From positions 1 through 64,000 of the forward strand of contig NZ_CCAE010000018.1 of the NCBI RefSeq assembly GCF_000723405.1: a stretch of 64,000 nucleotides of DNA. Reading direction: 5' to 3'. A program made the position numbers and the translations under genes. The DNA is from Hydrogenophaga intermedia (GTDB taxonomy: Bacteria; Pseudomonadota; Gammaproteobacteria; Burkholderiales; Burkholderiaceae_C). Position 1 is the stretch's first letter. The number at the start of each line of letters is the position of its first letter. The notes under the pieces are model-generated. The model was not told the origin of the DNA. It was given only the letters and a program-made list of their open reading frames with translations, and searched no databases. Of this stretch, positions 45,620-55,044 are shown in pieces.

Positions 45620-46450
45620 ATGGCCTACAAGCAGGTTCTCGTCCACATGGATGCTCAGGCGCGCGCCGCCGTGCGCCTGAAGCTCGCGCGCCAGATGGCG
45701 CAGGCTCACGGCGCGGTGCTGGATGCGCTCTACGCCGCCAGCCTGGTGCCTTCGGCCATGCCCTATCCCGAGTTCGGCGAGCACGCGTCGAGTCTGCTGC
45801 AGCGCGAGCTTCAGCGCTGCGCCGAGGCGCGCGCGGTCTTCGAGCGCGAGATGCGCCAGCCCGATGGCGACGCCGCCTGGAGCGAGCTCACCGTGTTCCC
45901 CCTGATCCAGGGTTTCGCCGAGCAGGCGCTGTTCGCTGATCTGTTGGTGCTGGGCCAGCACGACCCCGGCAGCATGCCGGCGCCCGACGTGCCCCCCGAC
46001 TTCGTGGAAGGTGTGCTCGCCGCCAGCGGGCGGCCCGCGCTGGTGGTGCCTTACACCGGCGACTTCGAGCCACTGCCGCGGCGCATCGCCATTGCCTGGA
46101 AGCCCGGTCGTGAATCGATGCGCGCGGTGGTCGCCGCACTGCCGCTGCTGCAGCGTGCCGAGCGGGTGGACGTGCTGTGCTGGGCGCCCGAACCCGCCCC
46201 CGCGGTGCAGGGTCCGCGGCTGGATCTGCGCGGCTGGCTGCGGCTGCACGGCGTGTCGGTGCAGTGGCACGAAGACCCCATCGAGCCTGCCGACCTGGGC
46301 GAGCTGTTGCTCTCACGCGCCTGCGACCTGTCGGCCGACCTGCTCGTCATGGGCTGCTACGGTCACGCGCGCGTGCGCGAGTGGGTGCTGGGGGGCGTGA
46401 GTCGCACCGTGCTGCGCTCCATGACGCTGCCGGTGCTGATGTCTCATTGA
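45620..46450 (+). CDS. Universal stress protein, two-domain UspA family
   Basis: 276 residues with two Usp-like halves (about 1-145 and 150-276). The C-terminal half ends VMGCYGHARVREWVLGGVSRTVLRSMTLPVLMSH, with the GxGx9G-like ATP-site motif in GGVSRTVLR. The N-terminal half begins YKQVLVHMDAQ. UspA proteins bind ATP or act as stress regulators in the cytoplasm. AAGGAG precedes the ATG. An FNR-type box lies upstream, suggesting induction at low oxygen. Confidence 0.88.
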   Translation: MAYKQVLVHMDAQARAAVRLKLARQMAQAHGAVLDALYAASLVPSAMPYPEFGEHASSLLQRELQRCAEARAVFEREMRQPDGDAAWSELTVFPLIQGFAEQALFADLLVLGQHDPGSMPAPDVPPDFVEGVLAASGRPALVVPYTGDFEPLPRRIAIAWKPGRESMRAVVAALPLLQRAERVDVLCWAPEPAPAVQGPRLDLRGWLRLHGVSVQWHEDPIEPADLGELLLSRACDLSADLLVMGCYGHARVREWVLGGVSRTVLRSMTLPVLMSH

Positions 46451-46481
46451 GCCTGTCGGCTCCGGTGCGGTCGCGCGGGCA

Positions 46482-46931
46482 TCAGATCGCGTCGTCGGGC
46501 CGGATCACCATCACCGGCGCAGGCGCCAGCCGGATGATCTGTTCCGCACCGCTGCCCAGCACCAGGCGGTTGAAACCGCGGCGGCCGTGCGTGCCGACGA
46601 CGATCAGGTCGGCTTTCCAGTCGCGCGCCACCCGCGCCACCGACTCACCCAGGCGCGGGCCCAGTTCGTCGATGAGCTGCGAGTCGCAGGCCACGCCCGC
46701 GGCCTTGACCGTGACCATGGCCTCGTCCAGCGCTTCGCGGGCCCAGGTGCGCGCGGCACCCAACAGATCGGCCGTGTACTCGTAGCCACTCACGTACATC
46801 AGCTCGTCGATCGCATGCATCACGCGGATCTGGCCGCCCATGGCGCGGGCGAGCTGGACGGCGGCGTCCAGGGCCTTCTTCGACGTCTCGCTGCCATCCA
46901 CAGGCACGAGGATTCGCTGGAACGGGTTCAT
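46482..46931 (-). CDS. Universal stress protein, single-domain UspA family
   Basis: 149 residues. PFQRILVPVDGSETSKKAL at the start and ADLIVVGTHGRRGFNRLVLGSGAEQIIRLAPAPVMVIR at the end; the latter includes the G-x2-G-x9-G(S/T) motif of ATP-binding Usp proteins. The ATG at 46931 has GGAGG upstream. It is convergent with the first usp gene and divergent from the host-attachment gene, with a half-conserved FNR box between. Confidence 0.9.
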   Translation of the reverse strand: MNPFQRILVPVDGSETSKKALDAAVQLARAMGGQIRVMHAIDELMYVSGYEYTADLLGAARTWAREALDEAMVTVKAAGVACDSQLIDELGPRLGESVARVARDWKADLIVVGTHGRRGFNRLVLGSGAEQIIRLAPAPVMVIRPDDAI

Positions 46932-46995
46932 GGCATGCACCTCCGCATCGGGCTGTTGATGGGCACCACTGTGCCGGGCCGGGCGGGCAGGCGCC

Positions 46996-47009
46996 TTGCG
47001 ATGGATCAA
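46996..47009. promoter_or_regulatory. FNR/ANR-type box between usp and host-attachment genes
   Basis: TTGCGATGGATCAA keeps the right half ATCAA and TTG of the left half. A -10-like TATCGT begins 36 bp from the left edge, which would place the box at about -41.5 for the plus-strand gene. Confidence 0.45.
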
Positions 47010-47086
47010 ATCCGCCGGCTGTCCCTGCGCCTATCGTGGCTGTTCCGTCGGTGCCCGACCGACGCCCGCAGTCGAAGGAGACGAAC

Positions 47087-47533
47087 ATGCCTGCTGTCGA
47101 ATGGTTTCTGGTGGCCTGCGCCGCGCACGCGCGGGTGATGCAACGCGAGCGCGGCATGCCCATGGTGCAGGTCGCTGCGTTCTCGCACCCGCAGTCCCGG
47201 CTCAAGGCCAGCGAATTGAGCGACGACCGCGCCGGTCGCGAATATGCGGACCGCGGCCATGGTGGCATGGCCTACGAGCCGCGCACGGACCCCGTGCACA
47301 AGGAGCACCAGCGCTTCGCGCGCGAACTGGCCGACTACCTGGATGAGGGCGCCCGCGCCAGTGCCTACGGTTCACTCGTGGTGTTCGCCGGCAACCCATT
47401 CCTGGGCGATCTGCGCGAAGCGCTGAGCGATGGCACGCGCAGGCTGCTCAGAACCAGCCTGCCGGTGGACCTGAGCCACGTGGGCCCGGCCGAAATCGAG
47501 CGGCGCGTGGAGGACGAATTGGCCTCGACTTGA
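47087..47533 (+). CDS. Host-attachment protein family (baeRF/ eRF1-like fold)
   Basis: 148 residues. EWFLVACAAHARVMQRE at the start and the ELADYLDEGARASAYGSLVVFAGNPFLGDLREALSD block match the protein family annotated as required for attachment to host cells (from Agrobacterium). The name is historical; the molecular function is unclear. AAGGAG precedes the ATG. Expression may be linked with the neighbouring stress genes through FNR-type boxes. Confidence 0.8.
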   Translation: MPAVEWFLVACAAHARVMQRERGMPMVQVAAFSHPQSRLKASELSDDRAGREYADRGHGGMAYEPRTDPVHKEHQRFARELADYLDEGARASAYGSLVVFAGNPFLGDLREALSDGTRRLLRTSLPVDLSHVGPAEIERRVEDELAST

Positions 47534-47555
47534 ATCGAACGCACCGCGCCTGCGC

Positions 47556-47569
47556 TTGATGCCCGTCAA
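47556..47569 (+). promoter_or_regulatory. FNR/ANR-type box upstream of small secreted protein gene
   Basis: TTGATGCCCGTCAA matches TTGAT-N4-ATCAA with one mismatch. A -10-like TAGTCT starts at 47592, exactly 36 bp from the left edge as in the previous box. It lies 54 bp before the ATG. Confidence 0.55.
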
Positions 47570-47623
47570 GGTGATGGCGCCGCTCTGCGCTTAGTCTCAA
47601 ATCCCAACGCAAAGGAGCGTGTC

Positions 47624-47929
47624 ATGAACCACTTTTCCATTCGATCCATCGCCGTGTTGCTCTCCCTGGTCGGCGCCGTCAGCGCGGGCTGCGCGCAAGG
47701 CGCTCGGCCAATGTCCGGCCCCTGGCACGCCGGGCCGAACCACACGCCTGGCTGGTCGATGATGAGCGAGCAGGAGCGCGCGCAGCATCACGCGCAGCTG
47801 CAAGCGGCCAAAACGCCTGAAGAATGTCAGCGCGTCATGGACGAACACCGGCGCCTGATGCAGCGCCGCGCAGCTGAACGCGGCATGCCCATGCAGTCCC
47901 CGCCTGAGGCTGCATGCCCTGCGCGGTGA
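47624..47929 (+). CDS. Small exported protein, unknown
   Basis: 101 residues. The N terminus is a signal peptide with SAGC near 22, so possibly a lipoprotein. The mature part is helical and charged (MSEQERAQHHAQLQAAKTPEECQRVMDEHRRLMQRRAAERG), with a single Cys. It recalls short Spy/CpxP-like periplasmic proteins, but the LTxxQ motif is not seen, so I do not name it. AAAGGAG precedes the ATG; the HtrA-like protease starts 16 bp downstream. Confidence 0.7.
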   Translation: MNHFSIRSIAVLLSLVGAVSAGCAQGARPMSGPWHAGPNHTPGWSMMSEQERAQHHAQLQAAKTPEECQRVMDEHRRLMQRRAAERGMPMQSPPEAACPAR

Positions 47930-47945
47930 GCCGCGCACCCGAGCG

Positions 47946-49373
47946 ATGAGTGCCCGCGCCCGTCGCAGCTCCTGGCTGTGGAAGGCCGGGCTGCTGTTCG
48001 GGTTGTGCCTCGGCGCGGCGGTCGAGGCACGGGCCGGTGGCATCGCCACCTGCGCCGCACGGGCCTCGACGGCGCCGCCGGATTTCGTGCAGGCCGTGGC
48101 GCGCAACACGCCCGCGCTGGTGCACCTGCTCACCGTGCGCGAATGGAGCGAAGAGGCGTCCGCGCCCGATGCCGAGCACCTGTTCCCGATGGCGGGCACC
48201 CGCCCGGCCCCTGCGCCGGACGACTCCGCGCAGACCCGCTACGCCGAGCGCGTCACCGCCTCGGGCTTCGTGCTCTCGCCCGACGGCTTCATCCTCACCA
48301 GTGCGCACGCGGTGCTCGAGCGGCGCGAGGTCTGGGCGGTGCTGTCCGATGGCCGCCAGTTGCCAGCGCGTGTGGTCGGCATCGACCAGCACTCTGACGT
48401 GGCCCTGCTCAAGGTGGCGGCCGAGGGCTTGCCCGTGGCGCGCTTGGCAACAGCGGGCCCCGTGTGCGCTGGCCAGTGGGTGGCGGCGCTTGGCGCGCCC
48501 TTTGGCTTTGAACGGACCCTCACCGTCGGCGTTGTCAGCGCCGAGCCGCGCGTGCTGCCGGGTTATGCGGGCGTGGCGGTGATCCAGCTCAACGTGGCGC
48601 TCAACCCCGGCAGCTCGGGCGGGCCGCTGTTCAACGCGGCAGGCGAGGTGGTGGGGGTCAACACCATGATCTTTTCATCCGCCGGCTTCTACCTCGGCAT
48701 TTCTTTCGCAGTGCCCATCGGGCGCGCCTTGCAGGTGGCCGAGCGCTTGCGCATGGCCGCCGCTCGGCCGCCGGCGGCTTTCGTGGCCATCACGCAGCCG
48801 GTTTCACCCGCGCTCGCGCGCGCCTTCGGCCTGCCGCAGGCGGGCGGGGTGCTGGTGTCTGGTGACGACCCCGAGCCCGGCCCGGGCGGCGGCCTGCGGC
48901 GTGGCGACGTGGTGCTGGCCATCGACGGCCAAGCCATCGTCACCAGCGATGACCTGGACGACGCGGTGGCGGCTCGCGCACCGGGGACGACGATGCGCGT
49001 CGCAGTCTGGCGCGCCGGCCGGCGCGAGACCCTGCGCGTGAAGCTGCGCGCCGCGCGCAGCGAGGCGCTCACGTCCGACGCGGCACCAGACTCCGCACCG
49101 GCCCATCGCCTCGGGCTGCTGCTGGTCCCTGCGGCGCGCGCGGCGCAGTTGCCACCCGGTGTGTACGTGGAAAGCGCGAGCGGCGCCGCCTTGCTTGCAG
49201 GCCTGGATGGCGGCGATCGCATCGTCGCTGTCAACGCCACGCCCGTGGCCTCGCCCGCGGAGTTCGACGCCGCCCTGGCCGGGCTCACGGCTGACACGGT
49301 GGCGCTGCTGGTCATGCGCGGGCCGATGTCGCTGTATGTGCCGGTGATGCGGGTGTTGACGCGCCCGCAGTGA
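47946..49373 (+). CDS. HtrA/DegP-like trypsin-type serine protease with PDZ domains
   Basis: 475 residues. Signal peptide (about 1-30) followed by a trypsin-like domain: catalytic His in TSAHAVL near 116, Asp in HSDVALL near 153, Ser in NPGSSGGPLF near 225. Two PDZ domains follow (about 290-360 and 395-470; GGLRRGDVVLAIDGQAI and LAGLDGGDRIVAVNATPV). It probably degrades or guards misfolded periplasmic proteins. It follows the small exported protein by 16 bp, so the two may be one operon under the FNR-type box. Confidence 0.9.
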   Translation: MSARARRSSWLWKAGLLFGLCLGAAVEARAGGIATCAARASTAPPDFVQAVARNTPALVHLLTVREWSEEASAPDAEHLFPMAGTRPAPAPDDSAQTRYAERVTASGFVLSPDGFILTSAHAVLERREVWAVLSDGRQLPARVVGIDQHSDVALLKVAAEGLPVARLATAGPVCAGQWVAALGAPFGFERTLTVGVVSAEPRVLPGYAGVAVIQLNVALNPGSSGGPLFNAAGEVVGVNTMIFSSAGFYLGISFAVPIGRALQVAERLRMAAARPPAAFVAITQPVSPALARAFGLPQAGGVLVSGDDPEPGPGGGLRRGDVVLAIDGQAIVTSDDLDDAVAARAPGTTMRVAVWRAGRRETLRVKLRAARSEALTSDAAPDSAPAHRLGLLLVPAARAAQLPPGVYVESASGAALLAGLDGGDRIVAVNATPVASPAEFDAALAGLTADTVALLVMRGPMSLYVPVMRVLTRPQ

Positions 49374-49411
49374 CCGCGTTGCACGCGTTGCCCGCGTGCG
49401 ACGCGCGGAAC

Positions 49412-49445
49412 AAAAAACCCCGCACACCATGACAGCGTGCGGGGT
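49412..49445 (-). terminator. Terminator after tRNA-Thr
   Basis: A 9-bp perfect stem (ACCCCGCAC at 49417-49425 with its complement at 49437-49445). On the minus strand it is followed by six T. It lies 8 bp after the tRNA end, and the A/T arrangement fits tRNA transcription; it may also serve the protease gene on the other strand. Confidence 0.8.
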
Positions 49446-49453
49446 CTTGAATC

Positions 49454-49529
49454 TGGTGCCGGAGAGAGGAGTCGAACCCCCGACCTTCTCATTACGAATG
49501 AGCTGCTCTACCAACTGAGCTACACCGGC
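49454..49529 (-). tRNA. tRNA-Thr (anticodon CGT)
   Basis: A 76-nt cloverleaf including encoded CCA. On the minus strand: acceptor GCCGGTG/..CACCGGC-type pairing, D arm GCTC..GAGC, anticodon loop TTCGTAA giving CGT, and T arm with GGTTCGACTCC. The anticodon arm resembles E. coli thrW. It reads ACG codons. Confidence 0.93.
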
Positions 49530-49598
49530 GAAGCCCGGCATTATAGCCAAGCCTTCGGGCCGCCCGGGACCGTGGCGGCAGGGCGCCCCGGCGCGGGC

Positions 49599-50606
49599 TC
49601 AGCCCTCCCGGTGATAGGCGGTCACGCGCTCCACCTCGTTCTTGCTGCCCAGGATCACGCTCACGCGTTCGTGCAGCTTGGTGGGCGTGATGTCGAGGAT
49701 GCGCCCGCGCCCGTTGGTGGCGGCGCCGCCGGCCTGCTCCACCAGCCAGCTCATGGGGTTGGCCTCGTACATCAGGCGCAGCTTGCCGGGCTTGTCGGGC
49801 TCGCGCTTATCCCAGGGGTACATGAAGATGCCGCCGCGCGTGAGGATGCGGTGCACGTCGGCCACCATGCTGGCGATCCAGCGCATGTTGAAGTCCTTGC
49901 CGCGCGGGCCTTCCTTGCCCTGCAGGCATTCGTCGATGTAGCGCTTCACCGGGGCGTCCCAGTGGCGCATGTTGCTCATGTTGATCGCGAATTCCTTCGT
50001 GTCGGCGGGAATCTGCACGTCCTCCTGCGTGAGCACGAAGGAGCCTTGCTCGCGGTCCAGGGTGAACATGGCCACCCCGTCGCCCACCGTCAGCACCAGT
50101 GTGGTCTGCGGGCCGTAGACGCAGTAGCCAGCCGCCACCTGCTTGTGGCCGGGCTGCAGGAAGTCGCCTTCATCCACGCCGCGGTCGTCCTCGGGCATCT
50201 TCAGCACGCTGAAGATGGTGCCGATGCTGACGTTGACGTCGATGTTGGAGGAGCCGTCGAGCGGGTCGAACAGCAGCAGGTATTCGCCCTGCGGGTAACG
50301 GTTGGGCACCACGTAGATGCTGTCCATTTCCTCGCTGGCCATGGCCGCGAGGTGCCCGCCCCATTCGTTGGCCTCGATCAGGACCTCGTTGGCGATGATG
50401 TCCAGCTTCTTCTGGACCTCGCCCTGCACGTTCTCGCTGCCGGCGGTGCCCAGCACGCCGCCCAGCGCGCCCTTGTTCACGGCGTGGCTGATGCTCTTGC
50501 AGGAGCGCGCCACCACTTCGAGCAGCAGGCGCAATTGCGAAGGGATGTGGCCGTCCACGCGCTGTTTCTCGACGAGGTAGCGGGTGAGGGAGATGCGTTG
50601 GCTCAT
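49599..50606 (-). CDS. fbp: Fructose-1,6-bisphosphatase class 1
   Basis: 335 residues. Hydrolyses fructose-1,6-bisphosphate in gluconeogenesis or the Calvin cycle. The metal site motif [15 protein letters not shown] near 115-130, [20 protein letters not shown] near 275 and the N-terminal helix are class I features. The ATG at 50606 is chosen; the in-frame TTG at 50624 overlaps pepN. It begins 14 bp after the pepN stop, in the same direction. Confidence 0.94.
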   Translation of the reverse strand: MSQRISLTRYLVEKQRVDGHIPSQLRLLLEVVARSCKSISHAVNKGALGGVLGTAGSENVQGEVQKKLDIIANEVLIEANEWGGHLAAMASEEMDSIYVVPNRYPQGEYLLLFDPLDGSSNIDVNVSIGTIFSVLKMPEDDRGVDEGDFLQPGHKQVAAGYCVYGPQTTLVLTVGDGVAMFTLDREQGSFVLTQEDVQIPADTKEFAINMSNMRHWDAPVKRYIDECLQGKEGPRGKDFNMRWIASMVADVHRILTRGGIFMYPWDKREPDKPGKLRLMYEANPMSWLVEQAGGAATNGRGRILDITPTKLHERVSVILGSKNEVERVTAYHREG

Positions 50607-50620
50607 GGTCTTGCTTCGGT

Positions 50621-53296
50621 TCAATCGTCGGACAGCGCGCGGGTGACGACCTCGCGCACGTCATTGCTCAGGTCGGTCTGCGCGGCCACGCGGGCGATGG
50701 CCTCGCGCGCGGCACCGCGGTAGGGCTCGGCCAGCTTCTTCCAGCGGTCCAGCGCACGCGCCAGGCGCGCGGCCACCTGCGGGTTGAAGCGGTCGATCTC
50801 GATCACGCGCTCGCTCCAGAACACGTAGCCCGAAGCGTCGGCGCGGTGGAAGGCGCCCGGGTTGGCGTTGCAGTAGCTGAAGATGACGCTGCGCGCCCGG
50901 TTGGGGTTGCGCAGGTTGAAGTCGCGGTGCGCCATGAGCTGCTTCACCGCCGGCAGCACGTTGCCGCCGCGATCTGGCGCGCCGGCCTGCAGCGCGAACC
51001 ACTTGTCCAGCACCAAGGCTTCGTCGCGGAACAGGCTGTGGAAGCGCGCAAGCGCCTCGCTCGCCAGCGCATGGTCGGCCACCACCAGGGCCGACAGCGC
51101 GTTGAAGCGGTCGGTCATGTTGCCGGCGTCCTTGAAGCGCTGGTAGGCCTTGCCGGGCCACACGGTGTCACCGGTTCGACGCGCGTTCAGGCACAGCATG
51201 GTGAGCGCCATGCCCGCCAGGGCGCGGCGGCCCGCGCTCAGCGGGTCGGGGCGGTAGGCGCCGTTGTCCTTGTGCGCCTCGTGGGCCCAGGCCCAGTCGG
51301 CCTGCAGGGCGTCGGCGAGTTGTTCGCGCATGGCCTCGCGCACGGCGTGCACGCGCTGCGGGTCCACCACGTCCAGTTGCTCGGCGATGTAGGTCTCGCT
51401 GGGCAGGGTGAGCGCGAGCTCCTTGAAGGCCGCGTCGAATTGGTGGTGGCGCAGCACCGCGCGCATGGCGCCGATGAAGGCGGCGTCCAGCGGTGCGTCC
51501 ACCGGGCCGGGGGCGGCAATGGCCGCCAGTGCGCGGCGCAGCGCCAGGCGCTGCCCGGCTTCCCAACGGTTGAAGGGGTCGCTGTCGTGGGCCAGCAGGT
51601 TCAGCAACTGCTCGTCGCTGTAGTCGCACTCCAGCACCACGGGGGCCGAGAAACCGCGCAACAGCGAGGGCACGGGCGCGCTGTCGATATCCTCGAACAC
51701 CACGCTCTGGCTCACGTCCGTCAGCACGAAGAGGCGCTGTTCGGGCGACAGCGGCAGTTCGCGGCCGGACGCGTCGAGCAGGCCCAGCGCCACCGGAATC
51801 ACGAAGGGCTGCTTGAGCGCCTGGCCCGGCGTGGGCGCGCAGCGCTGCGTCAGCGACAGCGTGTAGCGGCGCGCCGCGGCGTCGTAGTGGCCCTCGGCGC
51901 GCACGCGCGGCGTGCCGGCCTGGCTGTACCAACGCTTGAAGGGTTCCAGCAGGCGCGCCAGTGCGCTGTCGGGGTTGGCGTCGGCGATGGCCTGGGCGAA
52001 GTCGTCGCAGGTCACGGCCTGGCCATCGTGGCGCTCGAAGTAGAGCTTCATGCCGCGCGCGAAGCCGTCCCGTCCGACGAGGGTCTGCATCATGCGCACG
52101 ACCTCGGCGCCTTTTTCGTAGACCGTGACGGTGTAGAAGTTGTTGATCTCGACGTAGCTGTCGGGGCGCACCGGGTGGGCCATGGGGCCGGCGTCTTCGG
52201 GGAACTGCGCGGTGCGCAGCACGCGCACGTCCTCGATGCGCTTGACCGCGCGCGCCGAGGCCTCGGCGCACAGGTCCATGCTGAACTCCTGGTCGCGGAA
52301 GACCGTGAGGCCTTCTTTCAACGAGAGCTGGAACCAGTCACGGCAGGTGACGCGGTTGCCCGTCCAGTTGTGGAAGTACTCGTGGCCCACCACCGACTCG
52401 ATGTTGGCGAAGTCGGTGTCGGTGGCCGTGGCGGCGTTGGCCAGCACGTACTTGGTGTTGAAGATGTTGAGGCCCTTGTTCTCCATCGCGCCCATGTTGA
52501 AGTCGCTGGTGGCGACGATCATGAAGCGCTCCAGGTCGAGCGGCAGGCCGAAGCGGGCCTCGTCCCAGGCCACGCTGGCCATGAGCGAGTTCATGGCGTG
52601 CTCGGTCTTGTCCATGTCGCCGCGGCGCACGTAGACCTGCAGGAGGTGGTCCTTGCCGCTGCGCGAGACGATGCGCTGCTCGCGCCCGACAAGTTGGCCC
52701 GCCACCAGGGCGAAGAGGTAGCAGGGCTTGCGGTGCGGGTCCACCCACTTGGCGAAGTGGCGACCTTCCGCGAGATCACCCGATTCCACCAGGTTGCCGT
52801 TGGACAGCAGCACCGGGTAGCGCTGCTTGTCGGCGCGCAGCGTCACGGTGTAGCTGGCCATCACGTCGGGCCGGTCCAGGAAGTAGGTGATGCGTCGAAA
52901 GCCCTCGGCCTCGCACTGCGTGAAGAAGGTGCCCTGGCTCACGTACAGGCCCATGAGCTGGCTGTTCTTCTCGGGCGCGCAGGTGGTGAAGATCTCCAGC
53001 GTGAAGGGGGCCTCTCCTTCGGGCAGGCTGTCCAGCACGAGCTGGCCGGCGTCCATCCTGAACGAACAACCCGCGCCGTTGACCAGCACGCGCGCGAGGT
53101 TGAGGTCCTCGCCGTCCAGGCGCAGCGACTGCGCGGGCACCGCCGCATTGCGCCGCAGCGTCATGCGGTTGAGCACGCGCGTCTTGGCAGGATCCAGGTC
53201 GAACGTGAGTTCGACCGTGTCGATCCAGTACGCGGGCGGGGCGTAATCTTCACGGCGCACCACGGTGGTGGGGCCTTCACGCAGAGAACTCATCAT
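50621..53296 (-). CDS. pepN: Aminopeptidase N (M1 family)
   Basis: 891 residues. Removes N-terminal residues of peptides in the cytoplasm. Zinc site HEYFH in [15 protein letters not shown] near 300, with the third ligand Glu in [14 protein letters not shown], and the peptide-binding GAMEN in [14 protein letters not shown] near 262. Length and the four-domain layout match E. coli PepN (870). The start ATG at 53296 is followed by a second ATG. It is 3 bp from the prfB stop. Confidence 0.95.
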   Translation of the reverse strand: MMSSLREGPTTVVRREDYAPPAYWIDTVELTFDLDPAKTRVLNRMTLRRNAAVPAQSLRLDGEDLNLARVLVNGAGCSFRMDAGQLVLDSLPEGEAPFTLEIFTTCAPEKNSQLMGLYVSQGTFFTQCEAEGFRRITYFLDRPDVMASYTVTLRADKQRYPVLLSNGNLVESGDLAEGRHFAKWVDPHRKPCYLFALVAGQLVGREQRIVSRSGKDHLLQVYVRRGDMDKTEHAMNSLMASVAWDEARFGLPLDLERFMIVATSDFNMGAMENKGLNIFNTKYVLANAATATDTDFANIESVVGHEYFHNWTGNRVTCRDWFQLSLKEGLTVFRDQEFSMDLCAEASARAVKRIEDVRVLRTAQFPEDAGPMAHPVRPDSYVEINNFYTVTVYEKGAEVVRMMQTLVGRDGFARGMKLYFERHDGQAVTCDDFAQAIADANPDSALARLLEPFKRWYSQAGTPRVRAEGHYDAAARRYTLSLTQRCAPTPGQALKQPFVIPVALGLLDASGRELPLSPEQRLFVLTDVSQSVVFEDIDSAPVPSLLRGFSAPVVLECDYSDEQLLNLLAHDSDPFNRWEAGQRLALRRALAAIAAPGPVDAPLDAAFIGAMRAVLRHHQFDAAFKELALTLPSETYIAEQLDVVDPQRVHAVREAMREQLADALQADWAWAHEAHKDNGAYRPDPLSAGRRALAGMALTMLCLNARRTGDTVWPGKAYQRFKDAGNMTDRFNALSALVVADHALASEALARFHSLFRDEALVLDKWFALQAGAPDRGGNVLPAVKQLMAHRDFNLRNPNRARSVIFSYCNANPGAFHRADASGYVFWSERVIEIDRFNPQVAARLARALDRWKKLAEPYRGAAREAIARVAAQTDLSNDVREVVTRALSDD

Positions 53297-53299
53297 GGA

Positions 53300-54404
53300 T
53301 CAGACCCCTTGTTTGAGCGAGGCTTCGATGAACGGGTCGAGGTCGCCGTCCAGCACCTTCTGGGTGGCGGAGATCTCGACGTTGGTGCGCAGGTCCTTGA
53401 TGCGGCTGTTGTCCAGCACGTAGGAGCGGATCTGGTGGCCCCAGCCCACGTCGGTCTTGGTGTCCTCCAGCTTCTGCTGCTCTTCCATGCGCTTGCGCAT
53501 CTCATGGTCGTACAGGCGGCTGCGCAGGCGCTGCCAGGCCAGGTCGCGGTTGCTGTGCTGGCTGCGGCTGTCCTGGCACTGCACCACGATGCCGGTGGGC
53601 ATGTGCGTCAGGCGCACGGCCGAGTCCGTCTTGTTGATGTGCTGGCCACCGGCGCCGCTGGCGCGGTAGGTGTCCACGCGCACGTCGGCGGGGTTGATGT
53701 CGATCTGGATCGAGTCGTCGATCTCGGGGTAGACGAACACCGAGGCGAACGAGGTGTGGCGCCCGCCCGAGCTGTCGAAGGGGCTCTTGCGCACCAGGCG
53801 GTGCACGCCGGTTTCGGTGCGCAGCAGGCCGAAGGCGTACTCGCCCTCGATCTTGATGGTGGCGCTCTTGATGCCGGCCGTGTCGCCGGGCGTCTCGTCT
53901 TCCACCGTGGTGCTGAAGCCTTTGCGCTCGGCGTAGCGCAGGTACTGGCGCAGCAGCATGCTGGCCCAGTCGCAGGCTTCGGTGCCGCCGGCGCCGGCCT
54001 GGATGTCGAGGAAACAGTTGAGTGGGTCCGCCGGGTTGTTGAACATGCGGCGGAATTCGAGCTTCTCGACGTCGGCCGCGATCTTGGTGGCCTCTGCCGC
54101 AATGGTCTGCAGGCCGGCGTGGTCGTCGTCGGCGGCGGACATCTCGTGGAGTTCGGTGTTGTCGGCCAGCTCACCGGCCAGCCGGTCCAGCACCAGCACC
54201 ACGTCTTCCAGGCTCTTCTTTTCCTTGCCGAGTTCCTGGGCACGCTTGGGGTTGTCCCAGACGGTGGGGTCCTCCAGCGCGGACTCGACTTCCTTCAGCT
54301 TCGATGCCTTGGCATCGTAGTCAAAGATACCTCCGCAGCTCGACCACGCGGGTGGTCAGGTCATCGAGTTGCGTGCGGATGGCATTGATCTGTTCGGCGT
54401 CCAT
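53300..54404 (-). CDS. prfB: Peptide chain release factor 2 (programmed +1 frameshift)
   Basis: Terminates translation at UGA and UAA. The protein is read in two parts: 27 codons from ATG 54404 end at TGA (54321-54323), then a +1 shift continues in the frame that ends at 53300, giving about 367 residues. The anticodon-mimic SPF is in [12 protein letters not shown] and the catalytic GGQ in [12 protein letters not shown]. The shift site is intact (CTTTGAC behind an internal AGG ribosome site), so this is normal RF2 autoregulation and not a broken gene. It is upstream of pepN and fbp in the same direction. Confidence 0.95.
54320..54335 (-). promoter_or_regulatory. RF2 programmed frameshift signal
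   Basis: On the minus strand CGGAGGTATCTTTGAC: an internal Shine-Dalgarno-like GGAGG, three bases, then CTT-TGA-C. This is the known RF2 slippery site where low RF2 lets the ribosome shift +1 from CUU to UUU. Confidence 0.92.
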
Positions 54405-54475
54405 GGCGGTTCCTGCGTGTCTTCGGCGAAAAAGGGCGATTTTCTCATGCAGGGGAGGGCATCGGGGCGGGGCAC

Positions 54476-54985
54476 CTAGAAGCGCACCGTGGTGCCCACC
54501 ATGAAGGCCGCCGTGCCCAGGAATTGCACCTCCAGCGAGAGCCGATCGTTGAGGCGGTAACCCACGGAGGGGATGATCGCCGGCGCGAAGCCGCCCACGT
54601 TCAGCGGCACCTTGTCCTTGTACTTGCCCACGTAGCCGTAGATGATGCCGGCGCTCACGGAGACGTAGACCTCGGGCCAGCGCGTGAACAGGTCCGGGAT
54701 GCTCTTGGCCACATAGGCGTAGGCCGAGGGCTGGCCGAACGAGTTGTTGAACAGCGCCACGCCGCACATCTGGTTGTTCGGCAGGCGCCGGCTCAGGCTC
54801 ATCAGGTAGACCTGCCGGTGCTCCTCGTCGAAGCGCCAGTGGTGGGTGTAGGGCGAAGCAAAGACCTCGTACCGCGGCTCGCCCTCGGGTAATGGGTCGT
54901 CCCAGCCAGGGCAGAGGTTGACGGCGAAGGCCGGTCCGGAGGCGATCAGGACGGCGAGGGCAAGGGATGGTCGGCGAAGCGGCAT
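54476..54985 (-). CDS. Small outer-membrane beta-barrel protein (possibly PagP-like)
   Basis: 169 residues. Signal peptide ending PAFA near 22, then alternating beta segments and a terminal aromatic (GTTVRF) as in outer-membrane barrels of eight strands. YTHHWRFDEEHRQVY near 45, and FNNSFGQPSAYAYV near 80, place a His and a Ser where PagP has its active site; the similarity is weak and I do not claim acyltransferase activity. Single gene between prfB and a hydrolase gene. Confidence 0.6.
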   Translation of the reverse strand: MPLRRPSLALAVLIASGPAFAVNLCPGWDDPLPEGEPRYEVFASPYTHHWRFDEEHRQVYLMSLSRRLPNNQMCGVALFNNSFGQPSAYAYVAKSIPDLFTRWPEVYVSVSAGIIYGYVGKYKDKVPLNVGGFAPAIIPSVGYRLNDRLSLEVQFLGTAAFMVGTTVRF

Positions 54986-55044
54986 CGGGCAAGTCTGCCC
55001 GAATACCGTACAGGCTGTGCCAGCAGGGTGCAACAGCCGGTGAA

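Noticed and set aside
50846..54388. A very long open frame antisense to pepN and prfB (about 1180 codons)
   Set aside because: It is a shadow of high-GC genes in the opposite strand; its translation is rich in Val, His, Gly, Arg and Ala and has no motifs, while both sense genes have intact active sites.
53300..54404. prfB as a broken gene or pseudogene
   Set aside because: The in-frame TGA is part of the conserved CTTTGAC programmed frameshift signal with an internal ribosome site, which is normal for RF2.
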